Shown here: in pieces, positions 15,631 through 24,786 of the stretch
How the letters are laid out: each line of letters opens with the position of its first letter
Numbering within the stretch: the first letter of the stretch is position 1
From: Alphaproteobacteria bacterium
Lineage (GTDB): Bacteria; Pseudomonadota; Alphaproteobacteria; Caulobacterales; Maricaulaceae
Length of the DNA: 64,000 nucleotides
Assembly: GCA_024742735.1 (NCBI GenBank)
Contig: JANSXV010000001.1
Span: 62,001-126,000 of the forward strand
Direction: 5' to 3'
Position numbers and translations under genes: made by a program
The notes under the pieces: generated by a model
What the model was told of the DNA's origin: nothing
Databases searched by the model: none
Seen by the model: only the letters and a program-made list of their open reading frames with translations

Positions 15631-16635
15631 TCAGTTCGATACAGGACGGGTCGCGGTCAGGCAGTCCGCCACGTCCATAAGGGCGTGCTCGGCGATGCAG
15701 AAGCTGTCCTCATACTTGAAATGACCGGCGGCCACGCACTGGGCCATGGTCAGGCGCGCCCAGTTGATGCATCGCTCCACGCTGGGTTCGGCCAGCATGC
15801 GGTCGAGCGTGGTCATGTCGCCATCCTCGATGGATTGAAGGGCGGCCACGGCCAGCATCCGGCCGACCCGGCGTTCATCGGGTTCCAGTTGCTGTTCGCC
15901 CACCGTCACCGAAAGTTCCGGCAGGGCCGGGACGCCTGCGGGCGGGCGGTTGTCGCCAAGAGCCGACGCCGCGCCCAGGCGCGTGGGCGTGCCGGACTCG
16001 GTCTGGCCGGCCTCCGGCGCCAGGCGGAACTGGACGTCGAGACGCTCAGACGCGGTCTCCAGGGCGGCCAGGCGGTCCTCACGGTCCCGGGCGCGGCGGG
16101 CGGCCCAGGTTTCGTTCTGAAGGGCATAGGCCTCCTGGCGGTAGCGATCGCCAACGCCGCGGATGGACTGGGCGTCTTCTTCAAGCGCGCCGACGACTGA
16201 GGCCGAGGCCACGTCCGCACCCATGAAGCCGGTCACATAGACCGGATCATTGGTCAGAGCCGCGCGGGCGGTCTCGGTTCCGTAATAGTCGGCCACAGCG
16301 CGCACCGCATCGATGAATTCAGGATGCTGGGCGGCGACAAGGGCGGCATAGGCGATCTGGGCGTCCACAAGCCGGTCGCCGTCATAATACTGCGCGAGCG
16401 CGTCCATGGTGGCGTCGAGATCCGCGCCGGACAGTAGCGGGCGCCGTCCGGCCTCGCCGACATCGGCGTGGTAGGCCGCATAGGTTTCCGCATTCTCCCG
16501 GATGGGATCAGGCGTTGATGGCGTGGCGGGGACAGCGTCCGGGGCCGTCTCCTGGGGGGCGGAGGGCTCAGCCTCCTGCAGTCCTGTAGACAGCGCAGCG
16601 GCGATCGCGGCTGCGGCGAACCATGGATCCGTCAT
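15631..16635 (-). CDS. Uncharacterised exported protein
   Basis: A 334-residue protein of unknown function. ATG 16635 begins a hydrophobic segment (WFAAAAIAAALSTGLQ) that looks like a signal peptide and is preceded by AAGGA; an earlier start would place charged residues before it. A Pro/Ala/Glu-rich linker follows, then helical regions and, near the C-terminus, three Cys (ERCINW, AQCVAAGHF, FCIAEH) that could form a disulfide. No known domain was recognised. It is transcribed divergently from the histidine kinase and ends at a strong terminator. Confidence 0.6.
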   Translation of the reverse strand: MTDPWFAAAAIAAALSTGLQEAEPSAPQETAPDAVPATPSTPDPIRENAETYAAYHADVGEAGRRPLLSGADLDATMDALAQYYDGDRLVDAQIAYAALVAAQHPEFIDAVRAVADYYGTETARAALTNDPVYVTGFMGADVASASVVGALEEDAQSIRGVGDRYRQEAYALQNETWAARRARDREDRLAALETASERLDVQFRLAPEAGQTESGTPTRLGAASALGDNRPPAGVPALPELSVTVGEQQLEPDERRVGRMLAVAALQSIEDGDMTTLDRMLAEPSVERCINWARLTMAQCVAAGHFKYEDSFCIAEHALMDVADCLTATRPVSN

Positions 16636-16718
16636 GGCGGGCCAATCCTTCTGGAGCTGGGGCGTCGTCGGCCATACTGGCCTTTTATCACAGTGCCCGC
16701 CAAGTGTGACCGGGCAGT

Positions 16719-16733
16719 TTAACACTGATTCAA
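16719..16733 (+). promoter_or_regulatory. CtrA-like box in the kinase promoter region
   Basis: TTAA-CACTGAT-TCAA matches TTAA-N7-TTAA except for one base and overlaps a GANTC site (GATTC 16727-16731). It is followed by an AT-rich stretch (16734-16745) that could hold a -10. It lies 66 bp before the kinase start. Regulation is inferred. Confidence 0.3.
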
Positions 16734-16798
16734 TAATTATTAACGCAGACGGCCCAGCGTGCGCTCATCACAGCTCCCTCCTGGTGAGAGATTCGTCC

Positions 16799-18556
16799 AT
16801 GCCGGTCCGCCCCGCTCCCGTCCTTGACCAGATCAGCGCACAGGCGGGACGCGCGGTTCATGGCGTCTGGGCGCTGGTGACGCTCATGGCCGCGAGCGCA
16901 GCCTGGCCCCTCGGTCTTCCCGCAATTGCAGGCTTTGCAGCCGCCGCGCTGCCTGGCGTTCTGGGCGTGCTGGTCGCCGGCCCGGGCCTGCAACGACGCG
17001 GGCCTGCGCGTTTCCTGCTGGCCCTGGCCTGGACGCTGCCCGGTGTGGCCGCGAGCTTCGCCTTCGCCTCGGCGATTTCTCCAGCCGCCTTGATCTTTCT
17101 GGCCGGCCCCGCCGCGCTCGCCGCCTGCGCCGGGCGGCACGCGGCCCGCTTCGGCGCTGTGCTGACCGCGCTCGCTTTTCTCCTGTGCGCCGGTGCGGGC
17201 CAGTTCGGTCCGCTGGGCGGCGGCGCGCCGGACGTGCTGGGCTCTCCGGCGGTCTGGGCGGGGCTGGCGGCCTTCTTCGCGCTGGCCGGCTTCACCGCGC
17301 GCGTGCGTCTTGAGCGTCAGCTTGATCAAACCGCCGAGGCTCTGAACCGGGCCCGCCCTGCGGCGGAAGGCTTCGCCCGCGCGCCCCAGCCCTTGCTTGC
17401 GCTGGATGAGCGCGGTCAGATCACCGCGGCCTCCCGCGCCGTGCGCCGCCTGGCGCCGGGTATTCCGCGCGACCTGTCCGGCTTGCCGCTGGAGGGGTTG
17501 GCGTTCGACGAGGCGCAGGCCGAAGCCATCGCCGCCGGTCTCGCCTCCGCGCGCACTGGCGGGGGCGCGGATGGCGGCTGCTTCACGTTTTCGGTTCGCG
17601 CCGCCGACGGCGCGGAGACGCCCGTGGAGGCCCGCGCCGTGGCGACGCCGGCCGGCTTCGTCCTGCGTATGGAGCCGCCGCGCCGCGCTGACGTCGCCGA
17701 GGCCGGCGAGCTGGACGCCCTGAAGGCCGAGCGCGACGCCGCCATCGCCGCCAACCGCTCCAAGAGCGAGTTCCTGGCCGCCGTCAGCCATGAGCTGCGC
17801 ACGCCGCTTAACGCCATCATCGGCTTTTCCGACGTGATGAAGCAGCGCCTGTTCGGCCCGCTGCCCGCGCGCTACGCCGAATATGGCGACCTGATCCACG
17901 AGAGTGGAGCGCATCTGCTGGAGCTGATCGGGGACGTGCTGGACATGTCCAAGATCGAGGCCGACCGCTACGAGCTGACACCGGAAGAGTTTGACGCCCG
18001 AGACGTGGTGCAGATCTGCGCCAAGATGCTGCGCCTGAAAGCTGAAGAGTCCGGCCTGGCGCTTTACAGCGAAACCGGTGATCTGCCCCTGCAGGTCGAG
18101 GCCGACCGCAAGGCGGTGCGCCAGATCCTGCTGAACCTTCTGTCCAACGCGGTGAAGTTTACGCCTGCCGGGGGCGCCGTCGTCGTCATGGCGCGCGCGC
18201 AAGGACCTGATCTGGTGCTGGCGGTGGGCGATAGCGGGGTCGGCATTTCCGCCGACGAGCTGGAAACGATCGGCAAGCCCTACGTCCAGTCCAGCTCCGG
18301 CAAGACGACGAGCGAGCGCGGCACGGGCCTGGGCCTGACGCTGGTGCGGGCGCTCGCCGAGCTCCATGGCGGCGCCATGAGCGTGCAGAGCGCGCCGGGC
18401 GAGGGGACGACGGTCACCGTGCGCCTGCCCGTCATGGTGCGCGCCGACATCACCTCCACCGACGGCGATGACGCGCCGCTGGAAGTCCACGCGCGCATCC
18501 GCGCCGCCCAGGAAGCCGGACTCAGCCTCGCCACGAGCGACGCGCGCTCGGCCTAA
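16799..18556 (+). CDS. Membrane sensor histidine kinase, DivJ/PleC-like
   Basis: A 585-residue kinase. The N-terminal 190 residues contain about six hydrophobic helices with short loops, followed by a divergent PAS-like region (about 210-310), a HisKA domain with His331 in AAVSHELRTPLNAIIG, and an HATPase_c domain (N-box NLLSNAVKF, G1 GDSGVGIS, G2 GTGLGL). The DVMKQRLFGPL stretch after the His is typical of the DivJ/PleC group that acts on DivK/PleD. Length, multi-helix N-terminus and the presence of flhB-cckA-recA further along favour DivJ, but the ortholog cannot be proven here. ATG 16799 is chosen because the conserved region starts there; upstream in-frame codons run through the promoter. 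Confidence 0.85.
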   Translation: MPVRPAPVLDQISAQAGRAVHGVWALVTLMAASAAWPLGLPAIAGFAAAALPGVLGVLVAGPGLQRRGPARFLLALAWTLPGVAASFAFASAISPAALIFLAGPAALAACAGRHAARFGAVLTALAFLLCAGAGQFGPLGGGAPDVLGSPAVWAGLAAFFALAGFTARVRLERQLDQTAEALNRARPAAEGFARAPQPLLALDERGQITAASRAVRRLAPGIPRDLSGLPLEGLAFDEAQAEAIAAGLASARTGGGADGGCFTFSVRAADGAETPVEARAVATPAGFVLRMEPPRRADVAEAGELDALKAERDAAIAANRSKSEFLAAVSHELRTPLNAIIGFSDVMKQRLFGPLPARYAEYGDLIHESGAHLLELIGDVLDMSKIEADRYELTPEEFDARDVVQICAKMLRLKAEESGLALYSETGDLPLQVEADRKAVRQILLNLLSNAVKFTPAGGAVVVMARAQGPDLVLAVGDSGVGISADELETIGKPYVQSSSGKTTSERGTGLGLTLVRALAELHGGAMSVQSAPGEGTTVTVRLPVMVRADITSTDGDDAPLEVHARIRAAQEAGLSLATSDARSA

Positions 18557-19230
18557 AACCCCTTAAACGTCGCGAACTCATCCACCTCGGCGCGCTTGGA
18601 GCGCAGCTGGTTGACCTTGGCGTCTTTGTCCGCGTGGCCCAGCGCCAGGCCGCAATAGACGATGTCGGGCTTGTCAACGCCGATGACCTTGGCGACGGTG
18701 TCGCAATGGGGCGTCCAGGCTTCCTGCATGCAGGTTGAAAGGCCCCGCTCCTCTGCGGCCAGGCACAGGCTCATCATGAACATTCCCAGATGGGCCCACT
18801 GGTTCTGGTTCATGCGTTCGTCGATGACGAAGAACATCCCCGCCGGCGCACCGAAGAACTCGTAGTTCTTTAAAAGCCAGTTCAGACGCGCGCCCTTGTC
18901 TTCGCGCGGAATGCCCATGAGGGCGTACATGTCCTCGCCCAGCTCATAGCGCCATGACCGGTGCGGCTCCCACAGCTTTTCCGGATAGACCGGGAAGCTG
19001 GCTTCATTGGTGAAGGGATCGGTCTCCAGCTTCTTTTTCACCGCGTCCGTGACGGCCTGCTTCGTTTCGCCGGCGACCACCACGACTTTCCACGGCTGCA
19101 CATTCCCGCCCGAGGCCGCATAGCGCGCCGCGTCGAGGATCTCGCGGATCTCCGACTCGCTGACGGGGGTGCCCAGGAACGCGCGTGTTGAGATGCGCTG
19201 CTTGAGCGCCTCGGTGACGGTCAGGCTCAT
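18553..19230 (-). CDS. Nitroreductase family FMN oxidoreductase
   Basis: A 225-residue NAD(P)H-dependent flavoenzyme. It has the FMN-phosphate motif RISTRAF near residue 13, AARYAASGGNVQPWKVVVV, and a C-terminal GLALGHADKDAKVNQLRS segment of the nitroreductase fold. The natural substrate is not evident; family members reduce nitro compounds and quinones. The gene follows erpA by 20 bp on the same strand, suggesting one transcript, and its stop overlaps the kinase stop by four bases in the convergent direction. Confidence 0.88.
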   Translation of the reverse strand: MSLTVTEALKQRISTRAFLGTPVSESEIREILDAARYAASGGNVQPWKVVVVAGETKQAVTDAVKKKLETDPFTNEASFPVYPEKLWEPHRSWRYELGEDMYALMGIPREDKGARLNWLLKNYEFFGAPAGMFFVIDERMNQNQWAHLGMFMMSLCLAAEERGLSTCMQEAWTPHCDTVAKVIGVDKPDIVYCGLALGHADKDAKVNQLRSKRAEVDEFATFKGF

Positions 19231-19250
19231 GATCCCCCCAAAGGTCTGTT

Positions 19251-19607
19251 TTATATCGAAAAGCTCGTCCCGCAGCCGCAGGCGGCGACCGCGTTGGGGT
19301 TCTTGATCTGGAAGCTGGCGCCGATCAGCTCGTCGACATAGTCGATCACCGAGCCAGCCAGGAACTCCACGCTCATGGAGTCGATCAGCACGGTCGCGCC
19401 GTCGCGCTCGATCTTCAGATCATCCTCGGCGGCTTCGTCATCCATGTCGAACTTGTAGGAAAAGCCCGAACAGCCGCCGCCCTCCACCGAGATGCGCAGG
19501 AATTTGCGGCCTTGAGCCTTCATGATCTCATTGATCTGAGCCGCAGCGGACTCAGACAGGGAGATCGACGCATCGGTCGCTGTTTGGGGGGCGGTGTCGA
19601 CAGTCAT
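19251..19607 (-). CDS. erpA: Iron-sulfur cluster insertion protein ErpA
   Basis: A 118-residue A-type Fe-S carrier. The three cluster-ligating cysteines are present: Cys46 in GGGCSGFSY and Cys110/Cys112 in the CGCGTSF C-terminus. It delivers [2Fe-2S] or [4Fe-4S] clusters to apoproteins. The first 15 residues form a variable Thr/Ala-rich lead. It is transcribed divergently from dgt, with a 101-bp gap, and upstream of the nitroreductase gene. Confidence 0.92.
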   Translation of the reverse strand: MTVDTAPQTATDASISLSESAAAQINEIMKAQGRKFLRISVEGGGCSGFSYKFDMDDEAAEDDLKIERDGATVLIDSMSVEFLAGSVIDYVDELIGASFQIKNPNAVAACGCGTSFSI

Positions 19608-19708
19608 GGAAGCCTCGTCAGGAACGCTGGGTTTCCGTTTACCGGTTCGCCCCTTTATATGGACGCCATAGAGCTGTTCTGCAAACCCCTCTCAATTCCG
19701 GAGCGAGC

Positions 19709-20878
19709 ATGGCCCGCGCCCCCTATGCCTGCGACCCCGCCCGCACACGCGGCCGCCACCATCCCCAGGCCGAAAGCGCCATGCGCACCGCCTTCCAGCG
19801 CGACCGCGACCGGATCATCCATTCCAGCGCCTTCCGGCGGTTAAAAGAGAAGACCCAGGTTTTCGTCGCCCATGAAGGCGACGCCTACCGCACGCGGCTG
19901 ACCCATTCGCTGGAAGTCGCCCAGATCGCGCGCACGCTGGCCCGGGCTTTGGAGGTCGACGAGGACCTGGCTGAAGCCACCTCGCTCGCCCATGATCTCG
20001 GCCATCCGCCCTTCGGCCATAGCGGCGAGGACGCGCTGCAGGACGCCATGACTGCGTTCGGCGGCTTCGATCACAACGCCCAGACCCTGCGCGTGGTGAC
20101 CAAGATCGAGACCCGCTATCCCGACTTCGAAGGTCTGAACCTGGCCTGGGAGACGTTGGAGGGCGTGGTCAAGCATAACGGCCCGCTCATGCGCGAAGGC
20201 GATGACCCGTCGGTTCTGCCCTGGGGGTTTCGCGCCTATGCCGGCTGGAAGGAGCTGGAGCTGCATACCCATGCCGGGGTGGAGGCCCAGATCGCGGCTC
20301 TGTCCGACGATATAGCCTACAATAATCACGACATTGATGACGGCCTGCGCTCCGGCATCCTGAAGCTCGACCAGCTCATGGGGCTGCCGCTGGTGGGCGA
20401 TGTGTTCCGGCGCTGCCGCAAGCGCCATCCCGACATCTCCGAAGACATCCTGATCCACGAGGCCGTGCGCGAGATGATCGGGTTGATGGTCGGCGATGTG
20501 CTGGAGGAGACCCGCCGGCGCTTGAAGGAGAGCGGCGCGCAGTCCGCCGAAGAGGTCCGGGCGCTGGATCAGCCAGTCGTCGCCTTCTCTGAGGACATGC
20601 TGGAGTCTTTGAGCGCGGTGCGGCGGTTCCTGTACGCGAACATGTATCTGCACTGGAAGGTCAAGCGCATGAAGGAGAAGGGTAAACGGGTCGTGCGCGA
20701 CCTGTTCGCGGCCTTCCTGGATGACCCGCTGCTGCTGCCGGAATGGGTGCAGGCAGATTGCGACGGCGCGAACGGCAAGGCGACGGCCCGGGCGACCTGC
20801 GATTACATCGCCGGCATGACCGACCGCTTCGCCGTGGAGGAGCACCGCAAGCTTTTTCATGTGGAAGGCTGGCGCTAG
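19709..20878 (+). CDS. dgt: dGTP triphosphohydrolase-like HD protein
   Basis: A 389-residue HD-domain nucleotide hydrolase of the dGTPase type-2 family. Metal ligands are visible as His66 (RLTHSLEV) and His95-Asp96 (SLAHDLGHPPFGH); a later Asp lies in ALSDDIAYNNHD. It converts dNTPs to deoxynucleosides plus triphosphate and so affects dNTP pools. It heads the group leading to SPOR, nagZ, scpAB and tatABC. In related alphaproteobacteria argS usually separates dgt from the SPOR gene, but only about 100 bp lie between them here. Confidence 0.92.
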   Translation: MARAPYACDPARTRGRHHPQAESAMRTAFQRDRDRIIHSSAFRRLKEKTQVFVAHEGDAYRTRLTHSLEVAQIARTLARALEVDEDLAEATSLAHDLGHPPFGHSGEDALQDAMTAFGGFDHNAQTLRVVTKIETRYPDFEGLNLAWETLEGVVKHNGPLMREGDDPSVLPWGFRAYAGWKELELHTHAGVEAQIAALSDDIAYNNHDIDDGLRSGILKLDQLMGLPLVGDVFRRCRKRHPDISEDILIHEAVREMIGLMVGDVLEETRRRLKESGAQSAEEVRALDQPVVAFSEDMLESLSAVRRFLYANMYLHWKVKRMKEKGKRVVRDLFAAFLDDPLLLPEWVQADCDGANGKATARATCDYIAGMTDRFAVEEHRKLFHVEGWR

Positions 20879-20977
20879 GCCCGCTTTCACCTGACCAGCG
20901 GGGGCGCGCATCCGGTTTCGGCTTGCTATGGTCGATGCTCACAGTTTCGGCCGAATCACGGCTACCGGACGATCGAC

Positions 20978-21790
20978 ATGAGCGAGACCGACCGCAGGGG
21001 CGGCGCTTACGCCCCACCGCCTGACGATTATGAGACGTTCGACGCGCGCGACGCCGAACAGGACCGGCGCGGCTGGCTGTTTCTGGGCGCGGCGGCGGTC
21101 GTGTTCATCCTGTTCGTGGCGGTGGTCTGGAACACCTTCCAGCTGGGCGTGCGCGAGCGCGAGGACAGCCCGGTCATCGCAGCCGACGCCGAACCCTATC
21201 GCGTCCCCCCGGCCGATCCGGGCGGCTATGAGGCGCCGGATCAGGACCTCGCCGTCACCCAGCTGCGCGAGGGCGGCGCGGATGAGGCTTCGGCCGATCA
21301 GCCCGTCGCCCAGCCGCGCGACACCACTGAAGAGCCCGTGGATCCGCCGGCGCGCGAGATGCCGGACGTGACGATCGAGACCACCGACGCGGATGCCCTG
21401 GATGACGAGCCGGCCTCGCCGCCGGCTGCGGACCCCGAGCCTGCACGCCAGGACCCGGAGCCCGAGCCGGCGCGGGCGGACCCGCAACCTCGTCCCGCGC
21501 CGTCACAGCCGGCGCCGACCTTGCCCGCTGCGTCATCGTCGGGACCGTTCGTGGCGCAGATCGCGGCCTATCGCTCCGAGGGCGATGCGGAATCGGGCTG
21601 GCTCAGCTTCGCCTCCCGTTTCCCCGAGCTCGCTTCGGGCCGGGCGCCGGACATCCAGCGCGCCGATCTGGGCGACCGGGGCGTCTTCCATCGTCTGCGC
21701 ATCGCGGGCTTTGAAACGCGCGAGGATGCAGCCGCCTTCTGCGAAGCCCTGGATGCGCGCGGGCAGGCCTGCCTGGTGGCGCGGCGTTGA
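20978..21790 (+). CDS. SPOR domain-containing membrane protein
   Basis: A 270-residue bitopic inner-membrane protein. A cytoplasmic N-terminus of about 32 residues is followed by one helix (GWLFLGAAAVVFILFVAVVW), a long Pro/Asp/Glu/Ala-rich periplasmic linker (about 60-185) and a C-terminal SPOR domain (about 187-270, starting PFVAQIAAYRSEGDA). SPOR domains bind denuded septal peptidoglycan, pointing to a role at the division site. It overlaps or abuts nagZ, a peptidoglycan recycling enzyme. Confidence 0.88.
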   Translation: MSETDRRGGAYAPPPDDYETFDARDAEQDRRGWLFLGAAAVVFILFVAVVWNTFQLGVREREDSPVIAADAEPYRVPPADPGGYEAPDQDLAVTQLREGGADEASADQPVAQPRDTTEEPVDPPAREMPDVTIETTDADALDDEPASPPAADPEPARQDPEPEPARADPQPRPAPSQPAPTLPAASSSGPFVAQIAAYRSEGDAESGWLSFASRFPELASGRAPDIQRADLGDRGVFHRLRIAGFETREDAAAFCEALDARGQACLVARR

Positions 21791-21792
21791 GC

Positions 21793-22815
21793 GTGACCGC
21801 CGTCACCTACGGGCTCGGCGGGGAGACGCTGAGTCCTGACGAGAAGGCGTTCTTCCGCGACGCCGATCCCTGGGGCTTCACCCTGTTCGCCCGCAATGTG
21901 GACCGGCCGAAACAGGTCCGGGCGCTGACGGACTCCCTGCGCGATCTCCTGGGCCGGAACGTCCCGGTCTTCATTGATCAGGAAGGCGGGCGCGTGCAGC
22001 GCTGCAAGCCGCCGACCTGGCGCGCCGCGCCGGCGGCCGCGCGCTTCGGGGAGCTCTGGGATCGCGAGCCGGAGCTGGCCCTTGAGGCGGTGAATCTGAA
22101 CCATCGCCTGCTCGGCGCGGAGCTGATCGCGCTCGGCGTCGATGTCGACTACGCCCCGTGCGCCGACCTGTTCGTGCCCGGGGCCCACGATGTGATCGGC
22201 GACCGGGCCTTCCACTCCGACCCCGCCGCTATCGCGGCCATGGCGAGCGCGGCGCTGGACGGCCTCCTCGATCAGGGCGTTCTGGGCGTGATCAAGCATC
22301 TGCCCGGCCATGGGCGGGCGGCGGCGGACAGCCATCATGAGCTTCCCGTCGTGGAGACCGAACGCGGCGCGCTGGAGGAGACCGACTTCGCGGCGTTCGC
22401 CGGGATCGAGGGCGCGCTCATGGCCATGACCGCTCATGTGGTCTACGCCGATATCGACGCCGATGATCCGGCCACACATTCCAGCGAGGTGATCGGCTCG
22501 GTCATTCGAGGACGCATCGGCTTTGACGGCCTTTTGATGACCGACGACCTGTCCATGAAGGCACTGCGCGGCGATCTGCAGAGCCGGGGCGAGCGGGCGC
22601 TGAAGGCCGGGTGCGATCTGCTCATGCACTGCAATGGCGAGCTGTCCGAGATGGTTCAGGTCGCTCACGCGGCGCCGGTCCTGGTCGGCCGGGCGGCGGA
22701 GCGCGCCGAGGCCGCGCTGGCGGCGCGCCGGCCGGCGTCCGAGCTGGATTTCAACGACGGCGTGAAGCGGCTCGACGCCCTGTTCACAGAGGCGGGCCTG
22801 GAGCCGGTCTCATGA
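21793..22815 (+). CDS. nagZ: Beta-N-acetylhexosaminidase NagZ
   Basis: A 340-residue cytoplasmic glycoside hydrolase family 3 enzyme that removes GlcNAc from anhydromuropeptides during peptidoglycan recycling. The diagnostic loop KHLPGHGRAAADSHHELP and the nucleophile Asp in MTDDLSMKAL are present, along with DQEGGRVQR. GTG 21793 yields an N-terminus (TAVTYGLGG) matching the family; a TTG at 21787, overlapping the SPOR stop, would add two residues and is the alternative. The gene ends in an ATGA overlap with scpA. Confidence 0.93.
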   Translation: MTAVTYGLGGETLSPDEKAFFRDADPWGFTLFARNVDRPKQVRALTDSLRDLLGRNVPVFIDQEGGRVQRCKPPTWRAAPAAARFGELWDREPELALEAVNLNHRLLGAELIALGVDVDYAPCADLFVPGAHDVIGDRAFHSDPAAIAAMASAALDGLLDQGVLGVIKHLPGHGRAAADSHHELPVVETERGALEETDFAAFAGIEGALMAMTAHVVYADIDADDPATHSSEVIGSVIRGRIGFDGLLMTDDLSMKALRGDLQSRGERALKAGCDLLMHCNGELSEMVQVAHAAPVLVGRAAERAEAALAARRPASELDFNDGVKRLDALFTEAGLEPVS

Positions 22816-23645
22816 GCGATCTGTTCGACGGTTTCGGCGAGGACCCGTTCGAGGCCGCCGATGGCGCCGGCGACGGCGAGGCGTTGATCCTCGATATCGG
22901 CGGCTGGGAAGGGCCTCTGCACCTGCTGCTGGCGCTGGCGCGCAAGAACAAGGTGGATCTGGCTCATATCTCCATGCTGGAGCTGGCCGAGCAGTATCTG
23001 ACCTTCGTGGAGGAGGCCCGCAAGCGCCGTCTGGATCTTGCGGCGGAATATCTCGTGATGGCGGCCTGGCTCGCCTACCTGAAATCCCGCCTCCTGCTGC
23101 CCAAGCCGCGCCCCGATGATGACGAGCCCGAGCCTGAAGCCATGGCCGCCGCGCTGGCCTTCCGCCTGCGCCGGCTGGAGGCCATGCGCGCGGCCGGAGA
23201 CGCGCTCTACGCCCGTGCGCTGCTGGGCCGGGACGTGTTCGCTCGGGGCGCCCCGGAAGGCGTGCGCTCGGTGAAGACGCCGGCCTATGAGGCCGAGCTC
23301 TACGACCTGTTGAAGGCCTATGCGTCCCGGCGCGAGCGCGAGGCCTTCGCGACCTACCAGCCCGAGACGCCGCGCGTGTATTCCCTGGAGCAGGCCCGCA
23401 AGCGTCTGACCGGCATCGCCTCGCGCCTGACCAGCTGGGAGCGGCTGGATGGTCTCCTGCCCGATGACGATGAGCTGGGGCTCGATGCGCCGGAGCGCTC
23501 CAGCGTCATGGCGAGCTCGCTCCTGGCGGCGCTGGAAATCACCAAGCATGGCGAGACCGAGCTGCGCCAGGACGGAACCTACGAGCCGATCTGGATGCGC
23601 AAGGCGAAGGCTGCAGAACCGGCATCGAATGGGGAGACGGCATGA
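22812..23645 (+). CDS. scpA: Segregation and condensation protein A
   Basis: A 277-residue kleisin subunit of the SMC-ScpAB condensin. The N-terminal motif GWEGPLHLLLALARKNKVDLAHI is characteristic (quoted in part: GPLHLLLALARKNKVDL), followed by AAEYLVMAAWLAYLKSRLLLP and a C-terminal winged-helix part. The start ATG 22812 overlaps the nagZ stop (ATGA), and the end overlaps scpB the same way, so three genes are translationally coupled. Confidence 0.93.
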   Translation: MSDLFDGFGEDPFEAADGAGDGEALILDIGGWEGPLHLLLALARKNKVDLAHISMLELAEQYLTFVEEARKRRLDLAAEYLVMAAWLAYLKSRLLLPKPRPDDDEPEPEAMAAALAFRLRRLEAMRAAGDALYARALLGRDVFARGAPEGVRSVKTPAYEAELYDLLKAYASRREREAFATYQPETPRVYSLEQARKRLTGIASRLTSWERLDGLLPDDDELGLDAPERSSVMASSLLAALEITKHGETELRQDGTYEPIWMRKAKAAEPASNGETA

Positions 23646-24442
23646 GCGGCGATGACGACAGCCCCGAGACCCCGGCTGAAACCCATGATGACGGCGATCC
23701 CATCGGCGAAGCCATCGCGGCGCTGAAGGAGCAGGCCCAGAAGCGCCCCGGCGGGGATGCCGGCCCGCCCGGCGTGCGTCTGGCGATCAATAACGACACC
23801 GAGCTGGTGCGCATGGCCGAAGCGCTGCTGTTCGCTGCGTCGGAACCGCTGGACCTCGACACGCTGCGCACGCGCCTGCCGGAGGACACTGATGTGCGCG
23901 CCGTCGTCACCGCGCTGCAGGCCAAATATGAGGGCGCCGGGGTCAATCTGGTCGAGGTGGGCGGGCGCTACCGCTTCCAGACCGCAGAGGACCTGTCCTT
24001 TCTGTTGCGCGAAGAACGCGAGGAGCCGCGCAAGCTGTCCCAGGCGGCTCTGGAGACCCTGTCGATCATCGCCTACCATCAGCCGGTCACCCGCGCCGAG
24101 ATCGAGGAGATCCGCGGCGTCGCCGTGTCCAAGGGCACGCTGGACCAGCTGCTGGAGATGAAGTGGATCCGCCTGCGCGGCCGCCGGCGCAGTCCGGGCC
24201 GGCCGGTGACCTATGGGACGACGGATGCGTTCCTGGATTATTTCGGCCTAGCCGGGATTTCCGATCTGCCGGGCGTATCGGATCTGAAGGCTGCGGGCCT
24301 TCTTTCCAACCGCCTGCCGCCGGACTTCGCCGTGCCGGCGCCGGGGGTTCTGCCCGGCGATGACGAAGACCTGTTCAGCGAGGAAGAAGCCGCTGAATTC
24401 CACGTGGACTATCTGGAAGGCGGCGAGGACGGGGACGACTGA
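23642..24442 (+). CDS. scpB: Segregation and condensation protein B
   Basis: A 266-residue double winged-helix partner of ScpA. Recognisable segments are EALLFAASEPLDLDTL, the second winged helix with LETLSIIAYHQPVTRAEIE, and RGRRRSPGRPVTYGTT. The N-terminal 50 residues and the acidic C-terminal tail are extensions common in alphaproteobacteria. ATGA overlap with scpA. Confidence 0.93.
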   Translation: MSGDDDSPETPAETHDDGDPIGEAIAALKEQAQKRPGGDAGPPGVRLAINNDTELVRMAEALLFAASEPLDLDTLRTRLPEDTDVRAVVTALQAKYEGAGVNLVEVGGRYRFQTAEDLSFLLREEREEPRKLSQAALETLSIIAYHQPVTRAEIEEIRGVAVSKGTLDQLLEMKWIRLRGRRRSPGRPVTYGTTDAFLDYFGLAGISDLPGVSDLKAAGLLSNRLPPDFAVPAPGVLPGDDEDLFSEEEAAEFHVDYLEGGEDGDD

Positions 24443-24543
24443 GCGCGCGCGTGCGCCGATCATTGGACCCCCGGCCTGTTATCCCTTACATCTAGTCGTG
24501 TACCAACCGCGCTGCGGCGCGGTGCGTGATGGAGAGGTTTTCC

Positions 24544-24783
24544 ATGGGTCCGCACTGGACTGGCATACTCATCGTGGCGATCCTGCTGCTCGTCCTGTTC
24601 GGCGGGCGCGGCAAGATTTCTGCGCTCATGGGCGATATGGCCAAAGGCATTACTGCGTTCCGCAAGGGGCTGAAGGATGATGACAAGGCCGCCGAGGACG
24701 AGGGAGACAGCCGCCGCGAGGCGCTGGGCTCCGACGCCTCCACCGCCGAGGCGCGCCGCGAGGACGAGCGCGCCGGGAGCTAG
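24544..24783 (+). CDS. tatA: Sec-independent protein translocase TatA
   Basis: A 79-residue protein with one membrane helix ([17 protein letters not shown]), the Gly hinge and an amphipathic helix [21 protein letters not shown], then an acidic tail. It oligomerises to form the Tat translocation pore for folded proteins. ATG 24544 is chosen over ATG 24526 because GGAGAGG (24531-24537) is six bases before it and the helix follows at once. It heads tatABC, 101 bp after scpB. Confidence 0.93.
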   Translation: MGPHWTGILIVAILLLVLFGGRGKISALMGDMAKGITAFRKGLKDDDKAAEDEGDSRREALGSDASTAEARREDERAGS

Positions 24784-24786
24784 GCC

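Noticed and set aside
22611-22811. Longer N-terminal extension of scpA into nagZ
   Set aside because: The extension is an out-of-frame reading of nagZ; ScpA homology starts near ATG 22812, which overlaps the nagZ stop as ATGA.
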